DNA of 64,000 bases from an uncultured Acetatifactor sp. Lineage in GTDB: Bacteria > Bacillota > Clostridia > Lachnospirales > Lachnospiraceae. The stretch covers positions 62,001 to 126,000 of the forward strand of contig CAKRZO010000001.1 in assembly GCA_934433135.1 (NCBI GenBank). The letters run 5' to 3'. Below, in pieces: positions 1-8,580 of this stretch. Each line of letters starts with the position of its first letter. The first letter of the stretch is position 1. Position numbers and translations under genes: made by a program. Below the pieces are notes generated by a model. The model saw only the letters and a list, made by a program, of their open reading frames with translations, searched no databases and was not told the DNA's origin.

Positions 1-576
1 GGCAGGCGCCGATTCATGATGAGAAGCTTCCACCACCAGTCCCATATCCTCCAGCGTAAGAACCATATCTCTCCTGGCATTTTCTCCAAGATCCAGCGGA
101 CCTACATCAAAATAGCCGCCCTGCTCCTTCGCATCCGTCGTGGGTACCGCACTGTCGTCTACCGGGAAAAGAAAAAATTCGCATTCCGGACCGACTTCAA
201 ATGTATAGCCCATCTGCTGTGCTTCTTTGAGCGCCTTCTTCAGTACATTTCTGGAATCTCCTTCAAAAGCGGTTCCGTCCTCTCTGCAGACATTGCATAA
301 CAGCCTGGCCACCTTTCCCTGCTGCGGTCTCCATGGAAATACGGCCATAGTAGACAAATCCGGATGCAGATACAGATCCGAATCCTGTGTGGAAACAAAT
401 CCTGCTATGGAAGAGCCGTCAAAGGTAAACCGGTTATCCAAAGCTCTTTCCAGCTGCCCTGCCGTAATCGCAATATTTTTCAGATTACCCAGAATATCCG
501 TAAACTGCAGACGGATAAATTCCACGTCCTCTTCTTTTACCATTCTTAAAATATCCTGTTTTGTATAATTTTTCAT
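1..576 (-). CDS. glnA: Glutamine synthetase type I, N-terminal part (runs off left edge)
   Basis: Only the first 192 codons are in the window; the 3' end lies outside. Glutamine synthetase makes glutamine from glutamate, ammonia and ATP in the cytoplasm. The visible part starts MKNYTKQDIL and contains FTDILGNLKN and FDGSSIAGF, typical of the beta-grasp N-domain of type I enzymes. The start of the catalytic domain shows VGPECEFFLF and VEASHHESAP, with metal-ligand glutamates. The ATG at 574-576 follows a GGAGGG site. A second ATG four bases upstream is out of frame. The gene is divergent from the exported protein at 917 and has a long structured leader. Confidence 0.95.
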   Translation of the reverse strand, partial: MKNYTKQDILRMVKEEDVEFIRLQFTDILGNLKNIAITAGQLERALDNRFTFDGSSIAGFVSTQDSDLYLHPDLSTMAVFPWRPQQGKVARLLCNVCREDGTAFEGDSRNVLKKALKEAQQMGYTFEVGPECEFFLFPVDDSAVPTTDAKEQGGYFDVGPLDLGENARRDMVLTLEDMGLVVEASHHESAPA

Positions 577-777
577 ACATACCCTCCATTTCTGCAAGAC
601 GGATTGTTCCATCTTGCAAATCGCCGGTTTCCTTCAGGTGTCGCCGAGCAGGCTCCCAAGATTCTTCCTTTCTCTTGAGTACGCTCTTGTAAATAGATAC
701 CTTTTGACCCAGGCATCTCTAATATGCAAAAAGGGTACTCTTATCCCCACGATAAGAACACCCTTGTCCTTTTTCTA
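577..777 (-). promoter_or_regulatory. Structured 5' leader of glnA
   Basis: This roughly 195-base untranslated leader lies between the predicted transcription start (about 771) and the glnA start. Downstream of the promoter-proximal hairpin it holds a 7-bp stem (TGCAAGA/TCTTGCA, minus strand, about 592-617) just before the GGAGGG site, a CTCAAGA/TCTTGGG stem, and a 12-base string (699-710) that also ends the palindromic repeat at 63320-63508. I do not recognise a known riboswitch class. ANTAR-protein antitermination is known for clostridial nitrogen genes, but its paired hexaloop hairpins were not identified here. Confidence 0.45.
731..765 (-). terminator. Promoter-proximal hairpin terminator (candidate attenuator) of glnA
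   Basis: On the minus strand a 15-bp stem with a 5-base loop is followed by six U. As minus-strand RNA every position pairs, using two G-U wobbles. Read on the plus strand those two pairs become A-C mismatches, so the structure seems maintained for the glnA transcript. It starts within about 10 bases of the predicted transcription start. Because the flanking genes diverge, no upstream gene needs a terminator here, so conditional read-through into glnA is the natural reading. Confidence 0.65.
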
Positions 778-807
778 ATCATATCAAATGTACACTGCCC
801 GTGTCAA
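778..807 (-). promoter_or_regulatory. Sigma-A-type promoter of glnA
   Basis: Minus strand: -35 TTGACA (802-807) and -10 TATGAT (778-783) with an 18-base spacer. It lies directly before the hairpin terminator. It overlaps the artificial upstream extension of the divergent reading frame, which supports the later start chosen for that gene. Confidence 0.7.
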
Positions 808-916
808 CCCCAAACTTAAGAGAAGTTTTTTACATAATCCTCCCTGTCCCGGCATAGAGTGTATCAAGGAAACTGTACTGTTAAAAACGTCTATATCTGG
901 AAATAAAGGAGCCACT

Positions 917-1423
917 ATGAGTGCAAAAACCAAAATCGTTGTCCTTCGCATGAAAGAATTACTCTATACCGGACTTTTTATCCTGCTGGGGGTTGTGTTA
1001 GTCATCCTTCTGCTTGCCCTGTTTAGGCATGGCAAAGAGAATTCGTCCGGCAACGAACCGCCTGAGGAAAATAATCCCTCTGCATCCGATGCCGCGCAGC
1101 CCTCCGCTCCTGCCTCATCCGACAGCATCTACATTCCCGGTGTTTACAGCACACAGCTTGTTTTGCAGGATCAGACCGTGGATATCGAAGTCATCGTGGA
1201 CAGCAGCCGCATCACTTCCATCCGCATGGTCAATTTAAATGAAACAGTTGCTGCAATGTACCCTTTGCTTACTCCGGTTTTTGATTCTCTCTGCAGGCAG
1301 ATCTATGAAAAACAGTCTCTGGAAGGAATCACTTACGAATCGGAAAGCAAATATACTTCTCTGGTATTGCTGCAGGCTGTCAAATCCGCTCTGGAAAAAG
1401 CTTATGCGGCAAAAGAATCATAA
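917..1423 (+). CDS. Membrane-anchored FMN_bind-like extracytoplasmic protein
   Basis: 168 residues. The frame stays open upstream to 788, but ATG 917 has an AAAGGAG site 6-7 bases ahead and follows the promoter region. Residues about 15-37 form one membrane helix (LLYTGLFILLGVVLVILLLA). Next comes a Ser/Pro/Glu-rich linker, then a domain starting IPGVYSTQLVL that resembles the FMN_bind fold of RnfG/NqrC-type proteins and ends in LLQAVKSALEKAY. The usual flavin-attachment Gly-Ala-Thr motif is missing: the matching site reads YESESKYTSLV. Flavin binding is therefore doubtful. The end abuts the convergent nadE. Confidence 0.65.
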   Translation: MSAKTKIVVLRMKELLYTGLFILLGVVLVILLLALFRHGKENSSGNEPPEENNPSASDAAQPSAPASSDSIYIPGVYSTQLVLQDQTVDIEVIVDSSRITSIRMVNLNETVAAMYPLLTPVFDSLCRQIYEKQSLEGITYESESKYTSLVLLQAVKSALEKAYAAKES

Positions 1424-3328
1424 ATTCTCGGCCTGTTTCCTCCATAAAGCAGCGGAAGCATCGGACGGCATCCTAAGGTCGCCTCTGGGAGAAACCGCCA
1501 CACTTCCCACTTTCGGTCCATCAGGCAGGCAGGAACGCTTAAACTGCTGCTGGAAGAAGCGGCGGCAGAATGTCTTCAGCCATTTTTTTATCACATCGTC
1601 CTCATACATACCCTGAAAAGCAAGGCACGCAATCCGGTAGATCTTTTCCGGACTGTATCCGCAGCGAAGCATATAATAAAGGAAAAAGTCATGCAGTTCA
1701 TAAGGTCCGACCAGATCTTCCGTCTTCTGGGAAATACTTCCCTCTACCGGCGGAAGAAGCTCCGGACTGACCGGCGTATCCAAAACATCCAAAAGCACGG
1801 CTTCCAGTTCCCTGTCATGGCAGGTATCCGCATAATACTTCACAAGGTGCCTTACCAATGTCTTGGGAACACCGGCATTCACGCCATACATCGACATATG
1901 ATCCCCATTGTAGGTTGCCCATCCAAGCGCAAGCTCCGACATATCTCCGGTACCGATTACCAGACCTCCCATTCGGTTTGCAATATCCATCAATACCTGC
2001 GTCCGCTCTCTTGCCTGAGAGTTTTCGTAGGTAACGTCATGGCAGTCGGGATCCTGACCGATATCTTTAAAATGCCGCATAACAGCTTCCCGGATATCCA
2101 CTTCCTGCAGCGTTGCTCCCAAAGTCTTCGCCAGCTTGCAGGCATTGTCATACGTCCGATCTGTGGTACCGAAGCAGGGCATTGTGACTGCAATAATTCC
2201 TTTCCGGTCAAGCTTAAGCAGATCAAAGGTTCTGACCGTCACCAAAAGCGCCAATGTGGAATCCAGACCGCCGGAAATCCCGATTACCGCCGTTTTGCAG
2301 CCGGTATGCTCATAACGCTTTTTCAGTCCCATGGACTGGATCGAAAGAATCTCTTCACAACGCTTCTGTCTGGCCGCTTCATAAGTCGGAACGAACGGCA
2401 AACAGGCAAAGTTTCTTTCTAACGGCGTCTCTTCTTCTTTCAGGGAAAAAGGAATCCATTGGTATGTTTCCGTACTTTCTTCCCCGAAGGTTCCCATTCT
2501 GCGTCTTTCTTCCCGAATTCTCTGGATATCCAGATCCGCATAAACAATCTGCGGGGAAAAACGTTTGGAACAGGATAATACCGTTCCGTTTTCCGCGATC
2601 AGATCATGTCCTCCGAATACCAGATCCTGGGTGGATTCACCTTCTCCGGCGCTGCAGTAAATATAACCGCAGAGCAGTCTGGCGCTGGCGCTTTTTACCA
2701 GAAGCTCCCGATATTCGTCTTTTCCCACCGTCTCATTGGAAGCCGAAAGGTTGGCGATTACCGTTGCCCCCATCAGGGCATGCCCCGTTGCCGGCGGATT
2801 GGCAACCCATAAATCTTCACAGATCTCACATCCGACGGTCAGCCCTTTCATATTGCTGCAGGTAAACAACAGATTTGTCCCGAACGGGACCTCCTTTCCG
2901 TCGAAAGAAAATGGAACCGGAACGCTGTTGCCTTTGGTAAAATGCCTGGTTTCATAAAATTCCGCATAGGAAGGAATATTCTTTTTGGGTACAAATCCGA
3001 GAACCGATCCGTTCCAGATAACGGCAGCCGTATTATACAACCTTCCGTTTCTCTCTACCGGAAGTCCCACCATTACCAGACACTGCTTGCCCTCGCAGAA
3101 TGCTGCAACCTGCTGAAGCTGCCGCAAAGCTTCCTCTAAGAGAATCTGCTGTAGAAATAAATCCCCGCAAGTATACCCGGTCAGACAAAGCTCCGGAAAA
3201 ATAATGATTTTGGCTCCGTGCCTATAAGCCTCCTCCAGCTTTTCGCAAATGACTCCCGCATTATATTCCGGATCGGCGACTTTTATCTTCGGTGTAACCG
3301 CAGCTGTTTTCAAAAATCCGTGTTTCAT
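1418..3328 (-). CDS. nadE: Glutamine-dependent NAD+ synthetase
   Basis: 636 residues, the usual size of the two-domain enzyme that makes NAD+ from nicotinate adenine dinucleotide, ATP and glutamine. The N-terminal nitrilase-type glutaminase has Glu46 (IIFPELCLTG), Lys115/116 (VPKKNIPSY) and Cys170 (CEICEDLW). The C-terminal synthetase has the PP-loop IGISGGLDST and the GTGDMSELALGW segment. The start has a GGAGGT site. It is 23 bases downstream of hslO, so probably in the same leftward transcript. Its 3' end overlaps the end of the convergent upstream gene by 6 bases. Confidence 0.97.
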   Translation of the reverse strand: MKHGFLKTAAVTPKIKVADPEYNAGVICEKLEEAYRHGAKIIIFPELCLTGYTCGDLFLQQILLEEALRQLQQVAAFCEGKQCLVMVGLPVERNGRLYNTAAVIWNGSVLGFVPKKNIPSYAEFYETRHFTKGNSVPVPFSFDGKEVPFGTNLLFTCSNMKGLTVGCEICEDLWVANPPATGHALMGATVIANLSASNETVGKDEYRELLVKSASARLLCGYIYCSAGEGESTQDLVFGGHDLIAENGTVLSCSKRFSPQIVYADLDIQRIREERRRMGTFGEESTETYQWIPFSLKEEETPLERNFACLPFVPTYEAARQKRCEEILSIQSMGLKKRYEHTGCKTAVIGISGGLDSTLALLVTVRTFDLLKLDRKGIIAVTMPCFGTTDRTYDNACKLAKTLGATLQEVDIREAVMRHFKDIGQDPDCHDVTYENSQARERTQVLMDIANRMGGLVIGTGDMSELALGWATYNGDHMSMYGVNAGVPKTLVRHLVKYYADTCHDRELEAVLLDVLDTPVSPELLPPVEGSISQKTEDLVGPYELHDFFLYYMLRCGYSPEKIYRIACLAFQGMYEDDVIKKWLKTFCRRFFQQQFKRSCLPDGPKVGSVAVSPRGDLRMPSDASAALWRKQAENL

Positions 3329-3351
3329 TCTGACCTCCGTTTCTATTTTTG

Positions 3352-4230
3352 CTATCTTGCCTGCATTTCCAGTTCTTTTAACTGTTCTGCGGTAAAACGG
3401 TACTGCTTATTGCAAAACTGACAGCCTACTTTAATCTCTTGTTCTTCTGCTAGCATCTTATCCAGTTCCGCTTTCCCGATGCTGATCAAAGCCTTAGACA
3501 CTCTCTCCCTGCTGCAATTGCATACATAACCGGTATTCTGTCTTTCGGTAATCTGTACATGCAACCCCTTCAGTACCAGTTCCAAAATCTGTTCCGGAGT
3601 CAGATTCCGGTCAAGCAGCGCCGTAACCGAAGTGATTTCTTTCAGATTGGCTTCCAACGCAGCAATGGTATCTTCCTCTGCAAAAGGCATCAACTGTACA
3701 ATAAAACCGCCGGCACACCTTACCGTATTGTCCCGGTTCATTAAAACACCGAGACCGACACTGGAAGGGGTCTGCTCGGAAGTTGCAAAATAGTACGTCA
3801 GATCGTCTCCTATTTCACCCGTTGTAAGTGCAGTCTGCCCTACATAAGGCTCTTTCATTCCCAAATCCTTTATGACATTTAAAGTTCCCTTACCGACTGC
3901 TCCTCCCACATCCAGTTTTCCAAGCCGGTTGGCCGGTAAAATCACATCCGGAACCTGCACATATCCTTTTACCTGCGCCTTGGCATCTGCTGTTACACAG
4001 ATTCCTCCTAATGGACCATCTCCGCGAATCTGTAACGTAAGCAGATCTTTGTCCCCTTTCATCATGCTTCCCATCATGGCGCCAGCCGTCAGAAGCCTTC
4101 CTAAAGCAGCGGTTGCCACCGGACTGGTATTATGAATCTTCCTGGCTTCTTCCACCATTTCTCCCGTCGTGCAGGCAAATGCCCGGATCTGCGCATCGGC
4201 TGCCGTTGCTTTTACAATATAATCTGTCAT
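3352..4230 (-). CDS. hslO: Redox-regulated chaperone Hsp33
   Basis: 292 residues. Hsp33 is a cytoplasmic holdase activated by oxidation. The C-terminal zinc switch is intact: Cys237-x-Cys239 and Cys270-x-x-Cys273. The N-terminal core has typical segments such as GRLLTAGAMMGSMMKGD and QIRGDGPLGGI. It lies between a methyltransferase and nadE, all leftward with short gaps, so it is probably co-transcribed. The region ahead of the start carries GCGTCTGCGGAATGGAGA, one of several near-identical leader cassettes in this window. Confidence 0.97.
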   Translation of the reverse strand: MTDYIVKATAADAQIRAFACTTGEMVEEARKIHNTSPVATAALGRLLTAGAMMGSMMKGDKDLLTLQIRGDGPLGGICVTADAKAQVKGYVQVPDVILPANRLGKLDVGGAVGKGTLNVIKDLGMKEPYVGQTALTTGEIGDDLTYYFATSEQTPSSVGLGVLMNRDNTVRCAGGFIVQLMPFAEEDTIAALEANLKEITSVTALLDRNLTPEQILELVLKGLHVQITERQNTGYVCNCSRERVSKALISIGKAELDKMLAEEQEIKVGCQFCNKQYRFTAEQLKELEMQAR

Positions 4231-4242
4231 CGTTTTACTTAC

Positions 4243-4260
4243 TCTCCATTCCGCAGACGC
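4243..4260 (-). repeat. Recurrent leader cassette GCGTCTGC-rGAAtGGAGA (copy 1)
   Basis: On the minus strand GCGTCTGCGGAATGGAGA lies just before hslO and may supply its GGAG ribosome binding site. Near-copies precede the pilin gene (16764-16782), the membrane protein gene ending at 55684 (57272-57290) and, more diverged, the CpaB-like gene (15423-15440). Confidence 0.5.
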
Positions 4261-4261
4261 T

Positions 4262-5203
4262 TTAACATTGGAAAAAGCTCCTGTTCTGTATTCCGTTTAC
4301 CGCATCTGACTCCGACTTTTTGCAGACAATGCGGATCCTCTCCGCACCTTCTGCTACCGTTTCTTCTGCATCTTCTTCTGCTGTTTCCTGACTGGAACCG
4401 TTCCCTGCACGATTATCTTCGGCAGGATAATACATACCGGTATCACAGTCTTTTGCTTCCAGAATCTGCAGACCGGCTTTCTTAAGCAAACCGGTTATCT
4501 GTTCCAGTGTATAGCCTCGCTGGATATGGGTCTCTTCAAACTTACGGAACAGCTCCTCTTCCTCCTGCCGTACAAAAACGGTTAAATCATACTCGTTTAA
4601 GAACGTCTCCGGGTCATAATAGTTCTCCCAGATGAAACTGCAGTCCTCTCTGTTTTCCGCAATCGTACTGTTTCCCATTACCACTTCATATTTATAGACC
4701 GTATTAAAGTCAAAAATGAAAATTCCGCCCGGATACAGATAATTCCGAACCAGCGAAAACACGCCGAGCAATTCCTCTTCTTCGAGAATGTAATTCATAC
4801 AATCGCAGACACTGACTACGGTTCCGATTGTGCTGTATAAGTCCAGCTGCCGCATATCCTGCTGCAAATAAAGAATATCTTCTCCATTCGCCTCCCGCTT
4901 TGCAGCCGCAAGCTCCAGCATCCGTTCCGAACTGTCAATACCGATCATATCATACCCTTTTTGGTACAAAAGATGCGTCATGTTTCCCGTTCCGCATCCA
5001 AGATCCAGCACCAGATTCCGCTCCATCTTAAGACACTTCTCTTCTTCGGACAAAGCCTGTCCGGCTTCCTCTCCGGATCGCCCTTCCGGTCTGGATATCC
5101 CATATTTGTGAATCAGACAGTCGATTTCCTCACACCACTCCTCATACGGAACATCATCCATCAATTCATCATACACATCTGCAAAATCCATGTACGCTTT
5201 CAT
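4262..5203 (-). CDS. Class I SAM-dependent methyltransferase
   Basis: 313 residues. Motif I VLDLGCGTGN sits at about residues 65-74, followed by GIDSSERMLELA (motif II), QQDMRQLDL and VSVCDCMNYI, a Rossmann-type methyltransferase of the Methyltransf_25 kind. A charged insert precedes motif I (residues 38-60) and an acidic tail rich in Glu and Ala follows the catalytic domain. The substrate cannot be read from sequence. It lies between the DUF368 gene and hslO in a leftward run. Confidence 0.85.
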   Translation of the reverse strand: MKAYMDFADVYDELMDDVPYEEWCEEIDCLIHKYGISRPEGRSGEEAGQALSEEEKCLKMERNLVLDLGCGTGNMTHLLYQKGYDMIGIDSSERMLELAAAKREANGEDILYLQQDMRQLDLYSTIGTVVSVCDCMNYILEEEELLGVFSLVRNYLYPGGIFIFDFNTVYKYEVVMGNSTIAENREDCSFIWENYYDPETFLNEYDLTVFVRQEEEELFRKFEETHIQRGYTLEQITGLLKKAGLQILEAKDCDTGMYYPAEDNRAGNGSSQETAEEDAEETVAEGAERIRIVCKKSESDAVNGIQNRSFFQC

Positions 5204-5266
5204 TTTTTACGCTACTTCCCATTCCTGCGCAACTTTGTTGCGAAAGAGCGAACTTCTGCCATAAAC

Positions 5267-5296
5267 GCAATTTGTTTTCGCTCGGAAACAAATTGC
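5267..5296. repeat. Perfect 11-bp inverted repeat, also found near 15455
   Basis: GCAATTTGTTT and AAACAAATTGC flank an 8-base centre. A closely matching palindrome lies at 15455-15482, also just upstream of a leftward gene. No T-run follows on either strand, so it is not a clear terminator. Confidence 0.6.
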
Positions 5297-5298
5297 TA

Positions 5299-5332
5299 AT
5301 TGAAAAATAATGTTGATGCATTATTTTTCAAT
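5299..5332 (-). other. Perfect 14-bp hairpin directly after the DUF368 stop codon
   Basis: ATTGAAAAATAATG and CATTATTTTTCAAT flank a 6-base loop. The hairpin begins at the base after the TAA of the gene at 5333. It is AT-rich, and no separate T-run follows on the minus strand. A 3'-end stability element or weak terminator is possible. The hairpin after atpE has the same placement. Confidence 0.5.
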
Positions 5333-6178
5333 TTATTCTCCGAGTTTCATAGCAACGAAAAATCCTCCTGCCAGACACAACACACCTGCCGCAATTCCCA
5401 GAGCGGAAATAGCCGGGAACGTTCCCATAAGCAGAATAGCCACAGGCGAAGCCGCAATCAGACCGATGATAGCCCAATAAGCATACAGAGGGAATTTTTC
5501 AAAAATAATTTCGATCAGCTTGGCAATTACAATAATTCCTACCAGCACACCGATTCCGAACGGGATCAGCACACTGCACTCTCTAAGTATCACCTGTATA
5601 TCAAAAGCCTTCAGTGCCCTGAAAAAGTTATTGATAGAAGAAATAATCGGGTTATAATATCCCATCAAAAGCAGCATCATGGAACCGCTTACTCCGGGAA
5701 TAACCATTGTCGCGGACGCCACCACACCTACCAGAAAGAGCTTGCACACATTCAGCAAATTAAAACTCAAATTGGCAGCATTTCCTTCCTTTTCTCCGAT
5801 CAGTGCCATTCCGGCTACCAGTGCAAAAAAGCAAAGGCAGACAATAACATGCCCTGCCTTGACCGATTTGCCCTTTATCTTTTTCAAAACAGCAGGAAGC
5901 CCGCCCACAACCAGGCCTACGAATAAAAGGTTCGTCTGAATCGGGAAATTGGCAAACAGATACTCGATTCCGAATGAACTGGCGATCAGTGCAATTGCCA
6001 TACCCAGAATGATAGGAAACAGAAAAGCTACATTTTTCTTGAATTCACTGAATAAGTGGGTAATGCAATGAATGAGTTTGTCATAAATCCCCATGGCAAC
6101 CATCATAGTTCCCCCGCTGACCCCAGGAATAATATTGGCAATTCCGATTACCATACCCTTTAAAATATTCTTAATCAT
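5333..6178 (-). CDS. DUF368 membrane protein, PopT-like polyprenyl-phosphate transporter
   Basis: 281 residues with about eight hydrophobic segments. Two half-repeats carry the family signature: ANIIPGVSGGTMMVAMGIYD near the N-terminus and ATMVIPGVSGSMMLLLMGYY in the middle. DUF368 proteins such as PopT recycle undecaprenyl phosphate across the membrane for wall and glycan synthesis; that role is carried over from the family. A methyltransferase gene follows after a hairpin-rich gap of 129 bases. Confidence 0.88.
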   Translation of the reverse strand: MIKNILKGMVIGIANIIPGVSGGTMMVAMGIYDKLIHCITHLFSEFKKNVAFLFPIILGMAIALIASSFGIEYLFANFPIQTNLLFVGLVVGGLPAVLKKIKGKSVKAGHVIVCLCFFALVAGMALIGEKEGNAANLSFNLLNVCKLFLVGVVASATMVIPGVSGSMMLLLMGYYNPIISSINNFFRALKAFDIQVILRECSVLIPFGIGVLVGIIVIAKLIEIIFEKFPLYAYWAIIGLIAASPVAILLMGTFPAISALGIAAGVLCLAGGFFVAMKLGE

Positions 6179-6228
6179 TTATTCTCTCCTCTTTTCCGTG
6201 CCTCTTTAACCCTTCCGGCACATTTTAT

Positions 6229-6954
6229 TTAAAGCACTTTGGACAGAAATTCCTTCAACCGCGGACTCTGCGGATGATTAAAGAATTCTGCAGGTGTGTT
6301 CTCCTCTACAATCACACCCTCATCCATGAAAAGCACTTTGGTTCCTACTTCCCTTGCAAACCCCATCTCATGTGTAACTACTACCATTGTCATTCCGGAT
6401 TCCGCCAGTTCCTTCATTACGTTTAAAACTTCCCCTACCATTTCCGGATCCAGCGCAGATGTCGGCTCATCGAAGAGCATAACCCGCGGATTCATGGCTA
6501 AAGAACGAACAATAGCAATTCTCTGCTTCTGACCGCCGCTTAAAGAAGAAGGATAGTGGTCGGCTTTTTCCGTAAGACCGACTCTGTTCAAAAGCCCGAG
6601 AGCCGTCTCCTTTGCTTCTTCTGCTTTCATCAACCCGAGTTTTATCGGCGCCAGAGTAATATTCTCCATAATCGTCAGATTATTAAACAGATTAAAATTC
6701 TGGAACACCATTCCCATATGCCGGCGAACCTCATTGATATCCGTCTTTTTATCCGTAATCAGCTTACCGTCAAACCAGATTTCTCCTCCGGTAGGCACCT
6801 CCAGCAGATTCAGGCAGCGTAAGAAGGTACTCTTTCCGGAACCGGACGGTCCTACAATTACGATTTTTTCTCCCTGATGCACATGATAATTGACACCCTT
6901 TAAAACATGATTATTATTGGCATATTCCTTATGCAAATCCTTAACGATTATCAC
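6229..6954 (-). CDS. Polar amino acid ABC transporter ATPase
   Basis: 241 residues, full length for a GlnQ/ArtP-type ATPase. Walker A is GPSGSGKST (35-43), the signature LSGGQKQR and Walker B VMLFDEPTSALDPEMVGEV, followed by the switch histidine in VVVTHEMGFAREV. It powers uptake with the permease just upstream, whose 3' end overlaps its start by 14 bases. The binding protein lies further upstream past a hairpin. Confidence 0.96.
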   Translation of the reverse strand: MIIVKDLHKEYANNNHVLKGVNYHVHQGEKIVIVGPSGSGKSTFLRCLNLLEVPTGGEIWFDGKLITDKKTDINEVRRHMGMVFQNFNLFNNLTIMENITLAPIKLGLMKAEEAKETALGLLNRVGLTEKADHYPSSLSGGQKQRIAIVRSLAMNPRVMLFDEPTSALDPEMVGEVLNVMKELAESGMTMVVVTHEMGFAREVGTKVLFMDEGVIVEENTPAEFFNHPQSPRLKEFLSKVL

Positions 6955-7639
6955 TTTTACGCATCCTCCTTTCCGCCTGTGCCAGCAAAATGGTCAGTAT
7001 TTTAATGATCACATAATAAATTACAGCTGCGCCGATCAGAGGCGTAAAAGCCTCGTAGGTGGCTGCCGAAATCTGATTGGCAGCCCGTGTCAGGTCTGTC
7101 AGGGCAACGTAACCTACAATTGCAGTCTCCTTAATCAGCATAATGAACTCATTTCCCAAAGGCGGCAGTACATTTTTAAAAGCCTGAGGAATTACAATAT
7201 AGCGCATAGTCTGCACCTGATTTAAGCCAAGGCTCCTTCCCGCTTCCGTCTGTCCCTTGTCCACAGCAAGGATTCCGGCTCTGACAATTTCCGCAACATA
7301 AGCGCCGGAGTTCATACCGAACGTAAGACAGGCCACCAGAATTCCATTGCTGCAGCTTTTTAAAACGACAAACCACATAATCAAAAGCTGCAGAACCGAC
7401 GGGGTCCCTCTGATAATATCAATATAGAAATTCGCCACTCTCGAAAACAGGGTGGGTTTTCCGTTTTTCTTCACCGACAACTTCATAAAAGCCAGCAATG
7501 TCCCGATAATAATACCCAATATAGCCGCTGCGAAAGCGACTTCCATGGTAATTCCCAATCCTTTTAAATAAATCTGCCACCTGTTTTTCTCTATAAAGGC
7601 AACAACGAATTTTCGACTTAAAGCTTTTAACCAATCCAT
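6941..7639 (-). CDS. Polar amino acid ABC transporter permease
   Basis: 232 residues, a HisM/GlnP-type inner membrane permease with about five helices. The ATPase-coupling EAA loop is AGRSLGLNQVQTMRYIVIPQ. The N-terminus WQIYLKGLGITMEVAFAAAI is typical of the family. It overlaps the ATPase gene by 14 bases and is separated from the binding protein gene by a terminator-like hairpin. Confidence 0.95.
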   Translation of the reverse strand: MDWLKALSRKFVVAFIEKNRWQIYLKGLGITMEVAFAAAILGIIIGTLLAFMKLSVKKNGKPTLFSRVANFYIDIIRGTPSVLQLLIMWFVVLKSCSNGILVACLTFGMNSGAYVAEIVRAGILAVDKGQTEAGRSLGLNQVQTMRYIVIPQAFKNVLPPLGNEFIMLIKETAIVGYVALTDLTRAANQISAATYEAFTPLIGAAVIYYVIIKILTILLAQAERRMRKSDNR

Positions 7640-7724
7640 CCGGCTGTTCCTCTTCTTTCTGATCTTTTTTTTGCTTTTCTTTCTGTTTTCTTTCTGTTTT
7701 TCTTTCCGCGATTCCCATCATACC

Positions 7725-7757
7725 AAAAAAAGGATAATGGTTCAACCATTATCCTTT
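7725..7757 (-). terminator. Intergenic terminator between binding protein and permease genes
   Basis: A perfect 13-bp stem (AAAGGATAATGGT/ACCATTATCCTTT) with a 3-base loop, followed on the minus strand by a run of T. It lies after the binding protein gene and before the permease gene. Such partial terminators commonly let the binding protein be made in excess. Confidence 0.8.
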
Positions 7758-7770
7758 AAAAAAACTGATT

Positions 7771-8520
7771 TTATTCTTCGCCTTCGATATACTGTGCAAC
7801 AAGCTTATCAAAAGTTCCGTCTTTCTTCAGTTCTTCAAGCGCCTGGTTTACTTTTTCCACCAGCTCGCTTCCCTTCGGCAGAGCAATGGCGTATTCTTCA
7901 TTTTCGAAATCGAAGTCCGCTCCATCCAAAGCAACAACCTGACCTTCATATTTCTTTGCAAATACCTCTGCCGGGTTCTTATCGGTGATTACGGCATCCA
8001 GTCTGCCGTTTACCAGGTCATTTACCGCATCCACCGGCTTGTTGTAGGTCTTTAAATCCACACCGGCGATTTCCTCTGCAATGAAACTTCCGGTCGTACC
8101 GATCTGTGCGCCGATTGTTTTATTTTCCAGATCTGCAGCGGTCTTGATATCGGAACCTGTCGGAACGATCACATACTGTACCGCATCGTAATAAGGATCC
8201 GAGAAATCAACAAACTCCAGACGATCCTCTCTGACTGTCATACCGGCAATGGCTGCATCGATCTTAGAACCGATTGCCGTTACCAAAGAATCGAATTCCA
8301 TATCCTGCACTTCTACTTCCATATTCAGCTTTTCGCCGATCGCTTTGATTAATGCTACGTCAAATCCTTCCGGTTCTCCGCTGTCTCCGATATACTCAAA
8401 GGGCGGGAATGCCGCATTGGTACCTACTACCAGTTTTCCGTTTTTCTCTTTTGCGCCGCAGGAAGCAAGCATCATAACTCCCATTAAAACGACAAGTAAT
8501 ATTGCTGCTGACTTTTTCAT
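7771..8520 (-). CDS. Amino acid ABC transporter substrate-binding lipoprotein
   Basis: 249 residues. Of two in-frame ATGs, the second (8520) is placed nine bases after AGGAGG and is preferred. A signal peptide ends in the lipobox LASC, with Cys21 as the lipidated residue. The mature part is a type 3 solute-binding domain (SBP_bac_3) with NAAFPPFEYI, GFDVALIKAI and AGMTVREDRLEFVDFSDPYY. The YI/GFDVAL arrangement fits polar amino acids such as glutamine, arginine or cystine; the exact ligand is not resolved. Confidence 0.95.
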   Translation of the reverse strand: MKKSAAILLVVLMGVMMLASCGAKEKNGKLVVGTNAAFPPFEYIGDSGEPEGFDVALIKAIGEKLNMEVEVQDMEFDSLVTAIGSKIDAAIAGMTVREDRLEFVDFSDPYYDAVQYVIVPTGSDIKTAADLENKTIGAQIGTTGSFIAEEIAGVDLKTYNKPVDAVNDLVNGRLDAVITDKNPAEVFAKKYEGQVVALDGADFDFENEEYAIALPKGSELVEKVNQALEELKKDGTFDKLVAQYIEGEE

Positions 8521-8580
8521 AATCATGATCCTCCTCGTATTTTTCTCCTCATTTCCTTCATCTCTTCCGGAACTTGGAAC

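Noticed and set aside
577..700. Glycine or T-box riboswitch in the glnA leader
   Set aside because: The conserved T-box sequence (TGGnACCGCG-like) and the glycine aptamer core are not present.
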